Assembly: GCF_016653315.1 (NCBI RefSeq)
Contig: NZ_NHSH01000057.1
Location: forward strand, 62,001-126,000
Source of the DNA: Halochromatium roseum
GTDB taxonomy: Bacteria > Pseudomonadota > Gammaproteobacteria > Chromatiales > Chromatiaceae
Reading direction: 5' to 3'
DNA length: 64,000 nt
The notes under the pieces are model-generated. The model saw nothing but the letters and a program-made list of their open reading frames with translations. It was not told where the DNA came from and made no database searches. Below are positions 25,835 to 34,103 of this stretch, piece after piece. Every line of letters starts with the position of its first letter. Position 1 is the stretch's first letter. The translations under genes and the position numbers were made by a program.

Positions 25835-27823
25835 CTAGGCCTTGGCGCCGACAGCGCCCGCGGGCGCGGTGCTGCGGGCACGGGCTATGCGATAACGACG
25901 GTCGGAGACGGCAATGGCGCCACCCAGGGCCATCAGTGCCGCACCGAGCCAGATCCAGCGCACGTAAGGCTTGTAGTAGAGCCGCAGCGCCCAGTCACCG
26001 CCACCGACCGCCTCGCCGAGCGAGACATAGACATCACGGAAGAAGCCGGCATCGATGGCCGCCTCGGTCATTGGCATGCCACCGCCGAGATAGGAGCGCT
26101 TCTCAGGGAAGAGCTCAGCGATCTGACGCTCGCCGCGATAGACCAGGAAATGCCCTTGGTCGGCCCGATAGTTTGGGCCGTTGACCTTCTGTGCACCCAA
26201 GAATTCGAAGCGATAGCCGGCCATCTCGTGGCTGTCACCAGGCGACATGCGCAGATCCTTCTCGATCTGATGGTTCGAGACCATGGTGACGCCGACGATG
26301 AACATCGCCACGCCCAGATGAGCGACGACCATGCCATAGAAGCTACGACCATTGCCGCTGAAGTCGGCGACCATGGCCTGGCGCCAGCCCTGCTGCTTAT
26401 GCTTGAGGCGATCGCGAACGATGAGCAGATGCGAGAAGAGTAGCCAGGCCGCCAAGGCGATACCAATCGGCACCCAGAGGTCGTCGCCGCTGACGGCTGA
26501 CATCGAGGTCAGTGTCAACACGCCGATACTGAGCGCAAAGGCCAGCCACAGCTGCTTGGTCAGACGCGAGGGCTGATCGCTCTTCCAGCGGGTTGCCGGG
26601 CCGATGCCGAGCAGCAGGGCGAGGAAGGGCGCCAGCGCCAAGAACATCTTGTTGAACCAGGGGAAGCCGACCGAGATCTTGCCGAGATCAAAAGCTTCAT
26701 AGATCAGTGGCGCCAGGGTGCCGAACAGCACCAGCACGGTGAAGGCGACGAACAGCAGGTTGTTCAGCAGCAACGCACTCTCGCGCGAGAGCAGATCGAA
26801 GCGCCCGCCCTCGGAGACCTCGGGTGCCCGCCAGGCATAGAGCGCCAGCGAGCCGCCGATGACGATGCACAGGAAGATCAGGATGAACAGCCCGCGCTCA
26901 GGATCAGTGGCGAAGGCATGCACCGAGGTCAGCACGCCCGAGCGGACCAAGAAGGTGCCGAGCAGGCTGAGCGAGAAGGCCGAGATGGCCAAGAGCACGG
27001 TCCAGCTCTTGAACGCCGCGCGCTTTTCGGTGACGGCGAGCGAATGGATCAAGGCGGTGCCGACCAGCCAGGGCATCAGCGAGGCGTTCTCGACCGGGTC
27101 CCAGAACCACCAGCCACCCCAGCCAAGCTCGTAGTAGGCCCACCAGGAGCCGAGCGCGATGCCGATGGTCAGGAACACCCAGGCAACCGTGGTCCAGGGC
27201 CTCGACCAGCGTGCCCAAGCGGCATCGAGCTTGCCACCGATCAGCGCCGCGATGGCAAAGGCAAAAGCAACTGAGAAGCCAACATAGCCCATATAGAGCA
27301 TCGGCGGATGGATGGCGAGGCCAAAATCCTGCAGCAGCGGGTTCAGGTCACGACCCTCTGGCGGCACTGGGAACAGGCGTTCAAAGGGGTTAGAGGTCAG
27401 CAGCATGAACAAGAAGAAGCCGATTGCGACCATTCCCATCACGCTGAGTACGCGTGCTACGACCGGTAGCGGCAGGTTCCGGCTGAACGCGGAAACCGCT
27501 GCGCCCCAGCCGGACATCATCAGCGCCCAAAGGAGCAACGAGCCTTCGTGACCGCCCCAGACCGCTGAGACTTTGTAGATGTCAGGCAGCAGGGTATTCG
27601 AGTGCTGGGCGACGTAGAGCACCGAGAAGTCGCTGATCAGAAAAGCCTCGACCAGGGCAACGAAGGCGATGGCGACAAAGACGAACTGCCCGTAGGCCAG
27701 CGGCCGCGCCATCGTCATCCAAGGTCGGTTACCGGTCAGCGAGCCGGCGAGCGGCATCGCCGCCTGCGCGGTGGCGAGGATCAACGCAAAGATGAGTGCG
27801 AGATGTCCGAGTTCTGGGATCAT
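25835..27823 (-). CDS. ccmF: Heme lyase subunit CcmF
   Basis: Integral membrane core of the heme lyase that takes heme from holo-CcmE and attaches it to apocytochromes. 662 residues with about 15 TM helices, the WWD-type signature GWGGWWFWDPVENASLMPWL, and heme-ligand histidines in the family positions (for example GGHEGSLLLWALMMSGWG). Its start overlaps the ccmE stop by 4 bp (ATGA). Confidence 0.98.
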   Translation of the reverse strand: MIPELGHLALIFALILATAQAAMPLAGSLTGNRPWMTMARPLAYGQFVFVAIAFVALVEAFLISDFSVLYVAQHSNTLLPDIYKVSAVWGGHEGSLLLWALMMSGWGAAVSAFSRNLPLPVVARVLSVMGMVAIGFFLFMLLTSNPFERLFPVPPEGRDLNPLLQDFGLAIHPPMLYMGYVGFSVAFAFAIAALIGGKLDAAWARWSRPWTTVAWVFLTIGIALGSWWAYYELGWGGWWFWDPVENASLMPWLVGTALIHSLAVTEKRAAFKSWTVLLAISAFSLSLLGTFLVRSGVLTSVHAFATDPERGLFILIFLCIVIGGSLALYAWRAPEVSEGGRFDLLSRESALLLNNLLFVAFTVLVLFGTLAPLIYEAFDLGKISVGFPWFNKMFLALAPFLALLLGIGPATRWKSDQPSRLTKQLWLAFALSIGVLTLTSMSAVSGDDLWVPIGIALAAWLLFSHLLIVRDRLKHKQQGWRQAMVADFSGNGRSFYGMVVAHLGVAMFIVGVTMVSNHQIEKDLRMSPGDSHEMAGYRFEFLGAQKVNGPNYRADQGHFLVYRGERQIAELFPEKRSYLGGGMPMTEAAIDAGFFRDVYVSLGEAVGGGDWALRLYYKPYVRWIWLGAALMALGGAIAVSDRRYRIARARSTAPAGAVGAKA

Positions 27824-28299
27824 TGGGTCGCGCTCCTGGGTGTGTTGGCCCCGGTGGTCTGCTCGACGATGCCGTCGACATGGGCGGTCTGCAGGGTATC
27901 GGCGACCTCAGGCGGCATATAGGACTCGTCATGCTTGGCGAGCACCTCTTCGGCATAGAAGACACCGTCAGTACCGATGCGGCCCTTGGCCACGACGCCC
28001 TGTCCTTCGCTGAACAGGTCCGGCAGGATGCCGGTGTAGCTGACCGGAACCACCGCGGCGTTGTCGGTGACCTTGAAGTGAACCGTCAGACCGTCTTCCT
28101 GGCGGGCCAGCGTGTCTTTAACCACTAAGCCACCGACTCGGAACACCGCGTCGGTTGGATGTTCACTGGCCATGACCTGGCTCGGACTGAAGAAATACGA
28201 AATATTGCTCTGCAATGCGCTGAGCGCCAGCGTGGTTGCGCCGGCGACACCGACCAGCGCAAGGCCGACTAAAACCAATCGTTTTTGTCTTGCTTTCAT
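27820..28299 (-). CDS. ccmE: Heme chaperone CcmE
   Basis: Periplasmic OB-fold protein that carries heme covalently on one His. N-terminal TM helix (KRLVLVGLALVGVAGATTL), SPSQVM, FRVGGLVVKDTL, and the heme-binding motif VLAKHDESYMPPEV. The Met at 28299 gives the usual 159-residue form; an upstream in-frame start adds seven residues. Confidence 0.97.
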   Translation of the reverse strand: MKARQKRLVLVGLALVGVAGATTLALSALQSNISYFFSPSQVMASEHPTDAVFRVGGLVVKDTLARQEDGLTVHFKVTDNAAVVPVSYTGILPDLFSEGQGVVAKGRIGTDGVFYAEEVLAKHDESYMPPEVADTLQTAHVDGIVEQTTGANTPRSATQ

Positions 28300-28368
28300 G
28301 GTGAGCACTCCGCGTGGCAATCGATCGAGCGGCTGATTCGGGTCCGGGGCAAGCCGACTCCTTTAGGA

Positions 28369-28581
28369 TTAGGTTGTTGGGCCGGAGGTTCCCCGCTGCA
28401 TGCTGGGGCCGGCACCCGCTTGCCGGGGTGCGCGTAAGCGCAGCAGCCGGCTAATGCGAGTGAGCGTCGTCTTACGGCTGCTGCGCAGTTGCAGCACTTC
28501 GATCAGCAGCAGCCCGAAGGTCATGCCAAAGGCACCCCAGACATAGCCGGCGTAGCCGCCCTGGCTGAAAAACTCCATCAT
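28369..28581 (-). CDS. ccmD: Heme exporter protein CcmD
   Basis: Small membrane protein (70 residues) that helps release holo-CcmE from CcmABC. It has one TM helix (YAGYVWGAFGMTFGLLLIEV) followed by a basic cytoplasmic tail with SRKTTLTRISR. The start at 28581 has a strong GGAGG and its ATG overlaps the ccmC stop. The conserved aromatic-Gly pattern before the helix (GGYAGYVWGAF) is typical. Confidence 0.92.
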   Translation of the reverse strand: MMEFFSQGGYAGYVWGAFGMTFGLLLIEVLQLRSSRKTTLTRISRLLRLRAPRQAGAGPSMQRGTSGPTT

Positions 28582-29336
28582 GCTGTTGCCTCCTTGGCGA
28601 TGACATCGCTCACCCAGGCATGGTCTGCCTCGCGCGTCAGTATAATCGTGCGCAGACGCGCGAATACCGCAGCGAACGAATAGGACCAGAGTCCGAGTGT
28701 CATGGTCAACATCGGTATCAGAATACTCAGGTGGATACTGCCTGGATCGGAGCGCTGATGCAGCGCCGCACACTGATTTGGGTCAGGGCAGTTGATGGAG
28801 AGGAAGATCACCGGAACCATCACCAGTCCAACAATGGCTAACAATGCCGCGGCACGGTCGGCGCGCCGGGTGTCGTCGATCGCCGAATGCAGCGCAATGT
28901 AGCCGATATAGAGGAAGAACAGCAGCAGCTCCGAGGTCAGCCGCGGGTCCCAATCCCAATAGGTGCCCCAGCTCGGGCGGCCCCAGAGGGCGCCGGTCCA
29001 GAGCGCTAAGAAGGTAAAGATGGCGCCGGTAGGGGCGACCGCCTTGGCCATCATGAAGCTCAGGCGGGTGTTGAACACGAGGCCAATCGCCGACCAGCCG
29101 GCGAGCACAAGGTAGAGCCACATCGACATCCAGGCCGCGGGCACATGGACGTAGATGATGCGGTAATACTCTTTCTGTGGGTTGCTGCCACCAAGCTGAT
29201 CGGCAGTGAGGAAGAAGCCCCAGAACAGGCCGATGAGCACCAGCGCGAGGGCGACGCGGCCGAACCAAGGGATGAGGCGGCCCGCGATCGGGTAGAACGC
29301 GGCGGGCGAGGCGAATTTGAACCAGTTGATCGTCAT
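28578..29336 (-). CDS. ccmC: Heme exporter protein CcmC
   Basis: Membrane protein that loads heme onto CcmE. 252 residues, six TM helices, the WWD-type motif WGRPSWGTYWDWDPRLTSEL, and conserved histidines in IIYVHVPAAWMSM and HLSILIPM. A gap of 196 bp separates it from ccmB, longer than elsewhere in this operon, with nothing recognisable in it. Confidence 0.97.
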   Translation of the reverse strand: MTINWFKFASPAAFYPIAGRLIPWFGRVALALVLIGLFWGFFLTADQLGGSNPQKEYYRIIYVHVPAAWMSMWLYLVLAGWSAIGLVFNTRLSFMMAKAVAPTGAIFTFLALWTGALWGRPSWGTYWDWDPRLTSELLLFFLYIGYIALHSAIDDTRRADRAAALLAIVGLVMVPVIFLSINCPDPNQCAALHQRSDPGSIHLSILIPMLTMTLGLWSYSFAAVFARLRTIILTREADHAWVSDVIAKEATA

Positions 29337-29532
29337 GATAGTGGCAAGCGGGTTGATTCTAACAGCGGATCGGTGATCCAGGCTCCGCGGCTGACTGTTA
29401 AAGAGTCAGAAATAGTCGGTCTTGACCTCGAAAAGTTCGAAGTGTTCTGTTGCTGCCAACCATTGCGATGAGCATTGGCATCAGCCACGGTGAATTGGCG
29501 AGGTCAGCGATGGCGGCAAGCGGCAGCATGAG

Positions 29533-30204
29533 CTATTCCAGCGAGATACGGAGCGCTGCGGCCGCGGCGAGCGGGGCAAGCAAGCTCGAGCCCATCAGGA
29601 ATGCGGTTAACAGGTAGAAATAGGGTTGCGTGTCGGCGATTTCGATCGCGCTGACCGAGACCGCGCCAGCGCCATAGACCAGTACCGGCACATAGAGCGG
29701 CAGGATCAGCAGCGATAACAGGATACCGCCACCTCGTAGCCCTAGGGTCAAGGCGGCGCCAATCGCGCCGATCAGACTCAACACCGGGGTGCCAATGGCC
29801 AAGGCGGCCATCATCACCCAGATCGCGGTGCTGCTCAGATGGTATTGCATCGCCACCAAGGGTGCGATCAGTACCAAGGGCAGGCCGGTCAGCAGCCAGT
29901 GCGCAACGACCTTGCCAAGCACCAGCAGTGCTAGCGGTTGGCCGGTGAGCAAGAGCTGCTCGAGCGTGCCATCGTCGTAGTCGGCCGCGAACAGCCGCTC
30001 TAAAGCGAGCATCGACGCTAACAGCGCGGCGACCCAGACCACGCCTGGGCCGAGCATCCGCAACTGCTCGCGCTCGCTGCCGACACCGAGCGGAAACAGG
30101 CTGACGACAATGATAAAGAAGAACAGCGTCGTCAGTACGTCGGTGCGCCGACGCAGGGCCAGCGTGATGTCGCGAGAGAGGACGCAATAGAAGACCTTTA
30201 GCAT
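29533..30204 (-). CDS. ccmB: Heme exporter protein CcmB
   Basis: Permease subunit of the CcmAB(CD) ABC complex. 223 residues with six TM helices: DVLTTLFFFIIVVSLFPLGV, PGVVWVAALLASMLALERLF, DDGTLEQLLLTG and GIGAALTLGLRG-type segments of the family are present. The start at 30204 was chosen because homology begins MLKVFYCVLSRDITLALR; it overlaps the ccmA stop. Confidence 0.96.
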   Translation of the reverse strand: MLKVFYCVLSRDITLALRRRTDVLTTLFFFIIVVSLFPLGVGSEREQLRMLGPGVVWVAALLASMLALERLFAADYDDGTLEQLLLTGQPLALLVLGKVVAHWLLTGLPLVLIAPLVAMQYHLSSTAIWVMMAALAIGTPVLSLIGAIGAALTLGLRGGGILLSLLILPLYVPVLVYGAGAVSVSAIEIADTQPYFYLLTAFLMGSSLLAPLAAAAALRISLE

Positions 30205-30857
30205 GAGGACTCGGTGTTTTCCGAACTGACCGGATCGCTTGCCTCGCCGAGCGTCAGACGTTGGATGGCGCCACTGGTCAAAGGAACCTCTTGATGGGTG
30301 GTCAAGATCACCGAGCCGCCACGGGCGACCTGCTCGGCGATGAGTTGCTGCAAGAGGTCGACCGCATCGACATCGAGCGCAGTGAAAGGCTCGTCCAAGA
30401 TCCACAGCGGCGCCTTGCTCAAGATCAAGCGCGCTAGGGCAACGCGTTTTTTCTGCCCCTGAGACAGCATTCGGGTCGGGAGATCCTCGAAGCCTTCCAG
30501 CCCGATGCGACTGAGGGCCGCGACGATCGCGTCCGCGTCTGTCGGGTCTTGATCGAGGGTGCTGGCGATGCGGAGGTTCTCGAGTCCCGTCAGATCGGCC
30601 TTGATGCCATTAAGATGGCCGAAATAGAGCAGATCACGATTATAGTCTTCGGCCAGGTCGCGGATGGGCTCGCCGCGCCAGCGAATGCTGCCGGCGTCCG
30701 CCCGCAACAGACCACAGAGCGCACGCAGTAGCGTTGTCTTACCGCTGCCGTTGCGTCCGCGTACATGCACCAAGGTTTCCGCAGGCACCTGGAAGCTGAG
30801 GTCGCTGAACAGGAGACGCTCACCGCGACGGCAAGCGAGATCGGATACGTCGAGCAT
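30198..30857 (-). CDS. ccmA: Heme exporter ATP-binding protein CcmA
   Basis: ATPase that drives release of holo-CcmE from CcmC. Walker A GRNGSGKTTLLRALCG, signature RMLSQGQKKRVALARL, Walker B PLWILDEPFTALD, switch His in ILTTHQE. The family start is near MLDVSDLACRRGER (30857), but no good ribosome binding site precedes it; Met codons at 30896 and 30944 are alternatives. It is the first gene of the ccm run. Confidence 0.95.
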   Translation of the reverse strand: MLDVSDLACRRGERLLFSDLSFQVPAETLVHVRGRNGSGKTTLLRALCGLLRADAGSIRWRGEPIRDLAEDYNRDLLYFGHLNGIKADLTGLENLRIASTLDQDPTDADAIVAALSRIGLEGFEDLPTRMLSQGQKKRVALARLILSKAPLWILDEPFTALDVDAVDLLQQLIAEQVARGGSVILTTHQEVPLTSGAIQRLTLGEASDPVSSENTESSC

Positions 30858-31003
30858 CAGTAGATTGGGCTGCGGGTGAGAACAGCGCGACACCATAGCG
30901 GTTCTCGAGCGATGCGACAATCGAAAAGCCGTGCTTTGGACCACAGCCCTGACATACGATCAACCTGGCCAACCGCAGTAGAGCTTATATTTATGTGAAG
31001 GAC

Positions 31004-31043
31004 AAAAAACAACGGCTTAGCCTCATAAAGAGGCCAAGCCGTC
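31004..31043 (-). terminator. Rho-independent terminator after tRNA-Asn
   Basis: On the minus strand ACGGCTTGGCCTC-TTTAT-GAGGCTAAGCCGT forms a 13-bp stem with one mismatch, followed by a T-run (31004-31009). It sits 8 bp beyond the tRNA-Asn 3' end. Confidence 0.88.
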
Positions 31044-31051
31044 GATTTAGT

Positions 31052-31127
31052 TGGCTCCCCGAGCAAGACTCGAACTTGCGACCCACTGATTAACAGTCAG
31101 TTGCTCTACCGGCTGAGCTATCGGGGA
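31052..31127 (-). tRNA. tRNA-Asn (anticodon GTT)
   Basis: 76-nt cloverleaf read on the minus strand: acceptor TCCCCGA pairs with TCGGGGA, D-arm GCTCAGCCGGTAGAGC, anticodon stem-loop CTGACTGTTAATCAG with GTT, T-arm GTTCGAGTC, encoded discriminator and CCA end. Confidence 0.98.
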
Positions 31128-31219
31128 TTTGACTTAGCCGCTTACTATATTCCGCTTTGGCCCGCGAGTCAAGTATTGTTTGTCAGCACTTCAACATTCA
31201 GAACCCTGAGGGCGCATCT

Positions 31220-32020
31220 ATGAAAACGACAGCCTGGCTCGGGAAGAGGCAAAGACACGGGGGGTTGATCGGTTGCGCAATGCTGCTCGGGTTGGCCACG
31301 ACGGCCGAGTCCTCCGACTGGTATCTCCGCGCTACCCTGGGTGGTGAGCAGTCCAACGATGCGGATGTCTTCGATCGCGATTGCGCCTCACAACAGCCGG
31401 CTGCGCTCTTCGGCTGTGTTAGGGGCGACGACGGCCGACCGATCGGCGCCTATGGTGACTTCGGCCGCTATCCGCTGATCGAGGTCGCGCTTGGCAAACG
31501 GTTGCTGCCTTGGCTGCGCACCGATCTGTCACTCGGCTACCGCTTCGACAGCGACTATCAAGGCAACGCCAACTTCCTCTCGGTGGGGACGCACGAACCG
31601 GTGTCAGCACAGTTCGAGTCTTGGAGCAGCATGGTCAACGCCTTCGTGGATCTTGCGCCACTGATCGAGGCGGATCTGGGCCGGTTTCAACCCTTTGTCG
31701 GCGTCGGCGCGGGCTTGGCCTACAACCAGCTTGGCAAGATGACCTACCGATTCCCGCAGAATCCCTACCGGCACAAGCTCAGTGTGACCCCGGACGGTGA
31801 ACGGACCAGCTTCACCTATCGGTTGACTGCCGGCACCGGTATCAGGCTCACCGATAGCCTGATGCTGGATCTCGCCGTCGCTTACAGCGACCTCGGCAAG
31901 GTCGGCACGAACGCGGGTGTCATGGCGATGAACCATGTTCCGAGGGGCATTCCGATTGACGAGACCGAGACGCACCTGCGCGCCTTGGGGCTGAGTGTCG
32001 GGCTGCGTTATGGCTTCTAG
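31220..32020 (+). CDS. Outer membrane beta-barrel protein
   Basis: 266-residue protein with a signal peptide (HGGLIGCAMLLGLATTAESS) and alternating hydrophobic strands ending in aromatic residues (DWYLRATLGG, RTDLSLGYRFD, FVGVGAGLAYNQLG, FTYRLTAGTGIRL, LMLDLAVAYSDLG, LGLSVGLRYGF), with the terminal Phe that the BAM machinery recognises. It resembles small OmpW/OmpA-type barrels or 'outer membrane protein beta-barrel' families; function unknown. The ATG at 31220 has GAGGG upstream and puts the signal peptide at the N-terminus. Confidence 0.82.
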   Translation: MKTTAWLGKRQRHGGLIGCAMLLGLATTAESSDWYLRATLGGEQSNDADVFDRDCASQQPAALFGCVRGDDGRPIGAYGDFGRYPLIEVALGKRLLPWLRTDLSLGYRFDSDYQGNANFLSVGTHEPVSAQFESWSSMVNAFVDLAPLIEADLGRFQPFVGVGAGLAYNQLGKMTYRFPQNPYRHKLSVTPDGERTSFTYRLTAGTGIRLTDSLMLDLAVAYSDLGKVGTNAGVMAMNHVPRGIPIDETETHLRALGLSVGLRYGF

Positions 32021-32056
32021 GCACACATGGCGGATCACTAATGGGTCCATGTGTGC
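32021..32056. terminator. Inverted repeat after the beta-barrel gene
   Basis: A perfect 10-bp inverted repeat (GCACACATGG, 32021-32030 with 32047-32056) starts directly after the stop codon. It lacks a T-run, so it may be a factor-assisted terminator or an mRNA-stabilising stem. Confidence 0.5.
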
Positions 32057-32144
32057 GAGTGGTGACCCAGAGATCCTCTGAGCCGTTCTCGGTTCGATCC
32101 CGACCACGCAATCGGTGATCTGCCGGCGTTCATGAGAGGTTTGT

Positions 32145-32198
32145 GCAAACGATTCTTATTTGTCTTGATGTTTGACCTGAGAAGCATTACTATTTGTA
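32145..32198. promoter_or_regulatory. Candidate Fur-binding region upstream of the HMA2-like gene
   Basis: Two AT-rich motifs resemble Fur boxes: AAACGATTCTTATTT (32146-32160; compare AATGATTCTCATTT) and GAGAAGCATTACTATTT (32179-32195). They stand out from the surrounding GC-rich sequence and precede a gene in an iron/metal neighbourhood. Match by eye only. Confidence 0.5.
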
Positions 32199-32249
32199 TG
32201 GAATCCTGCCAATGCCTCTGTTGTAACGCTTGCCGTCGAGTTCTAGCCC

Positions 32250-32960
32250 ATGAATCCTCGTGACCTCAGCTATCTGCCCTTTGCGAGTGGCATGCGCCAC
32301 CCTATGACGTTGCCGCCGCTCGTGACCAGCAGCGATTGGCAGCTGCGACTGCGTCACCGCAGCGCCGGCCGGGCGCGACTGCAGTTGCCAGTGCTGCGGC
32401 GCGAGCCCGAGTTGGCTGATCGTCTCAGCGCGGCGCTCGAGGTCGATCCGCTGATCCGCGCGGTTCGCCTGAATCCGCGCTGCGCCAGCCTGGTTGTCCA
32501 TCATGCGCTAGACCACTGCTCGGATACGGCCTTGGTGGCACAGCTGATGAAGCGGCTTGAGCCCCTGAGTCTGGCCTGGCGCGTCTCACAACTGCAGGCT
32601 GTTGTGAATAGGATCGGGCCAGATTCAGCATTCGGCTCTGCCTCGGCGTCAGGTTCAGCTTCGGCGGCAGAAGACATGCATCAGTGTCGCGAGGCGGTTG
32701 CTCAGAAGCCGATCGCAGCGCAGGCAAATTGTGCATCACGATCCCGTCGTCCTGGCTTGACCTGGGCCCTGGCCGATGTGCCGATTCGCCCAAACGCCTT
32801 GGCTGGTGATCCGCTGCCGAGCTTGCAGCAGAAACCGCTATCGGCGGTGCGATCACAGCAACCATCGCGGCGGCCAAGTTGTTGGCTCTGTGCTCTACAT
32901 CGCCGATTCATGCGCTGGATGACTCGGCTCACGCTGCGCTGCTGGTGGCAGGGACGCTGA
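32250..32960 (+). CDS. HMA2-like protein, possibly frameshifted
   Basis: Residues 30-115 resemble the HMA2 type of heavy-metal-associated fold that lacks CXXC (LRLRHRSAGRARLQLP; LIRAVRLNPRCASLVVHH), as seen before or beside metal-transporting P-ATPases. Downstream of residue 125 the reading becomes Ser/Ala/Arg-rich and unlike a folded protein. From about 32810 a different frame reads AAETAIGGAITATIAAAKLL, then IHALDDSAHAALLVAG and LIQSRLR, which looks like a genuine helical C-terminus. A one- or two-base frameshift, real or from assembly, is therefore likely between about 32630 and 32810. Role in metal handling is inferred from context. Confidence 0.55.
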   Translation: MNPRDLSYLPFASGMRHPMTLPPLVTSSDWQLRLRHRSAGRARLQLPVLRREPELADRLSAALEVDPLIRAVRLNPRCASLVVHHALDHCSDTALVAQLMKRLEPLSLAWRVSQLQAVVNRIGPDSAFGSASASGSASAAEDMHQCREAVAQKPIAAQANCASRSRRPGLTWALADVPIRPNALAGDPLPSLQQKPLSAVRSQQPSRRPSCWLCALHRRFMRWMTRLTLRCWWQGR

Positions 32961-32961
32961 T

Positions 32962-33945
32962 TCAGTCCCGGTTGCGGCAATGTGCGTCCTGGCATTGGTT
33001 CACCTCCAGGGTGAGATGATCGATACCAGGGATGTCAGCCAGCAATCGCTTGTAATGCTCGACGCTCTGCGGATCATGGGTGACTATGGACAAGATGCAG
33101 GCGCGGCTTGCCGCGCCAACACGCCACAGGTGCAGATCGGCGATCTGAACGTCATCGATCGTCTCGAGTGCAGCGCGGATTTGGCTTGCAATCGTGCGAT
33201 GGTCTTCTGCATCCAGTAAGGTTTGGGCGCTATCCTTGGCCAATCCATAGGCCCAACGGCCGATCAACAGCGCGCCGACAATTCCCATCAATGGGTCTAG
33301 GAAAGCCCAGCCGAGCAGCATCCCTGCGCTGAGCGCACCGATGGCGAGCACTGAGGTCAGCGCATCGGCAATGACATGCAGATAGGCTGCGCGCAGGTTG
33401 TGATCCTTGTACTCGCGATGGCCCTGATGAGCATCAGCATGTTCCTGCCCATGATGATCGTGATCGTGTCCATGGTGATGATGCGCCGAGCCGCCACCGA
33501 GTATCCAGGCACTGGCAACGTTGACGACCAGGCCGAGGATGGCGACTGTGATCGCCTCGCTGTATTGGATTGTGATGGGCTGTAGAAACCGGGTCAGCGA
33601 TTCCCAAAACAGCCACAAGGCCCCCAGCCCGAGCAACAATGAGCTGGTGTAACCGGCCAGCGTCGGTACCTTGCCGGTGCCAAAGGTGAAACGGTCATCT
33701 CCGGCCCAGCGCCGTGAGAAGCGATAGGCGATGACGCTCATGCCGAGCGCCGCGGCGTGGCTGCCCATGTGCCAGCCGTCGGCCAGTAGCGCCATCGAAC
33801 CGGTGAGCCAGCCAGCGATCAGCTCCACCACCATCGTCGCCAAAGTGAGATAGACCACCCAACGCGTGCGCCGCTCGGCTTGCAGTTCGGCGTCGGTTCT
33901 GTAGTCGTGAGTATGGGTCCAGGCGTCGATGGAGTGTGGCTGCAT
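32962..33945 (-). CDS. dmeF: CDF-family metal efflux transporter, DmeF-like
   Basis: Inner-membrane cation diffusion facilitator, 327 residues. Six TM helices; the metal-site Asp/His pattern lies in MALLADGWHMGSHAAALG and AYLHVIADALTSVLAIGAL. A very His-rich cytosolic loop (GGGSAHHHHGHDHDHHG and following, residues 147-175) and a C-terminal domain with VQIADLHLWRVGAASRACIL match the DmeF Co/Ni-exporting branch. It overlaps no neighbour but is convergent with the HMA2-like gene (1 bp apart). Substrate is inferred; zinc is possible. Confidence 0.85.
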   Translation of the reverse strand: MQPHSIDAWTHTHDYRTDAELQAERRTRWVVYLTLATMVVELIAGWLTGSMALLADGWHMGSHAAALGMSVIAYRFSRRWAGDDRFTFGTGKVPTLAGYTSSLLLGLGALWLFWESLTRFLQPITIQYSEAITVAILGLVVNVASAWILGGGSAHHHHGHDHDHHGQEHADAHQGHREYKDHNLRAAYLHVIADALTSVLAIGALSAGMLLGWAFLDPLMGIVGALLIGRWAYGLAKDSAQTLLDAEDHRTIASQIRAALETIDDVQIADLHLWRVGAASRACILSIVTHDPQSVEHYKRLLADIPGIDHLTLEVNQCQDAHCRNRD

Positions 33946-34103
33946 TGATCAGGGTTCTCAGTGGTTTGTGGTCAGTCTATAACGATGGTCACCACATGAT
34001 CATCACCCTGAGCAGGTGATCGATTGCTCAGCTGGGCATACGTTTTCTAATTTTGTATGATCACTGGCCTAGATTGAGTTGTCAGACTGGACCGGAGATC
34101 ATC

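Noticed and set aside
32085-32112. tRNA T-arm-like sequence (GGTTCGATCCC with flanking complementary bases)
   Set aside because: No matching acceptor, D or anticodon arms nearby, so it cannot be called a tRNA; at most a fragment or chance match.
34035-34072. Palindrome-like AT-rich stretch upstream of the iron-chelate binding protein as a Fur box
   Set aside because: CATAC...GTATG symmetry is present but the match to Fur consensus is too weak to call by eye.
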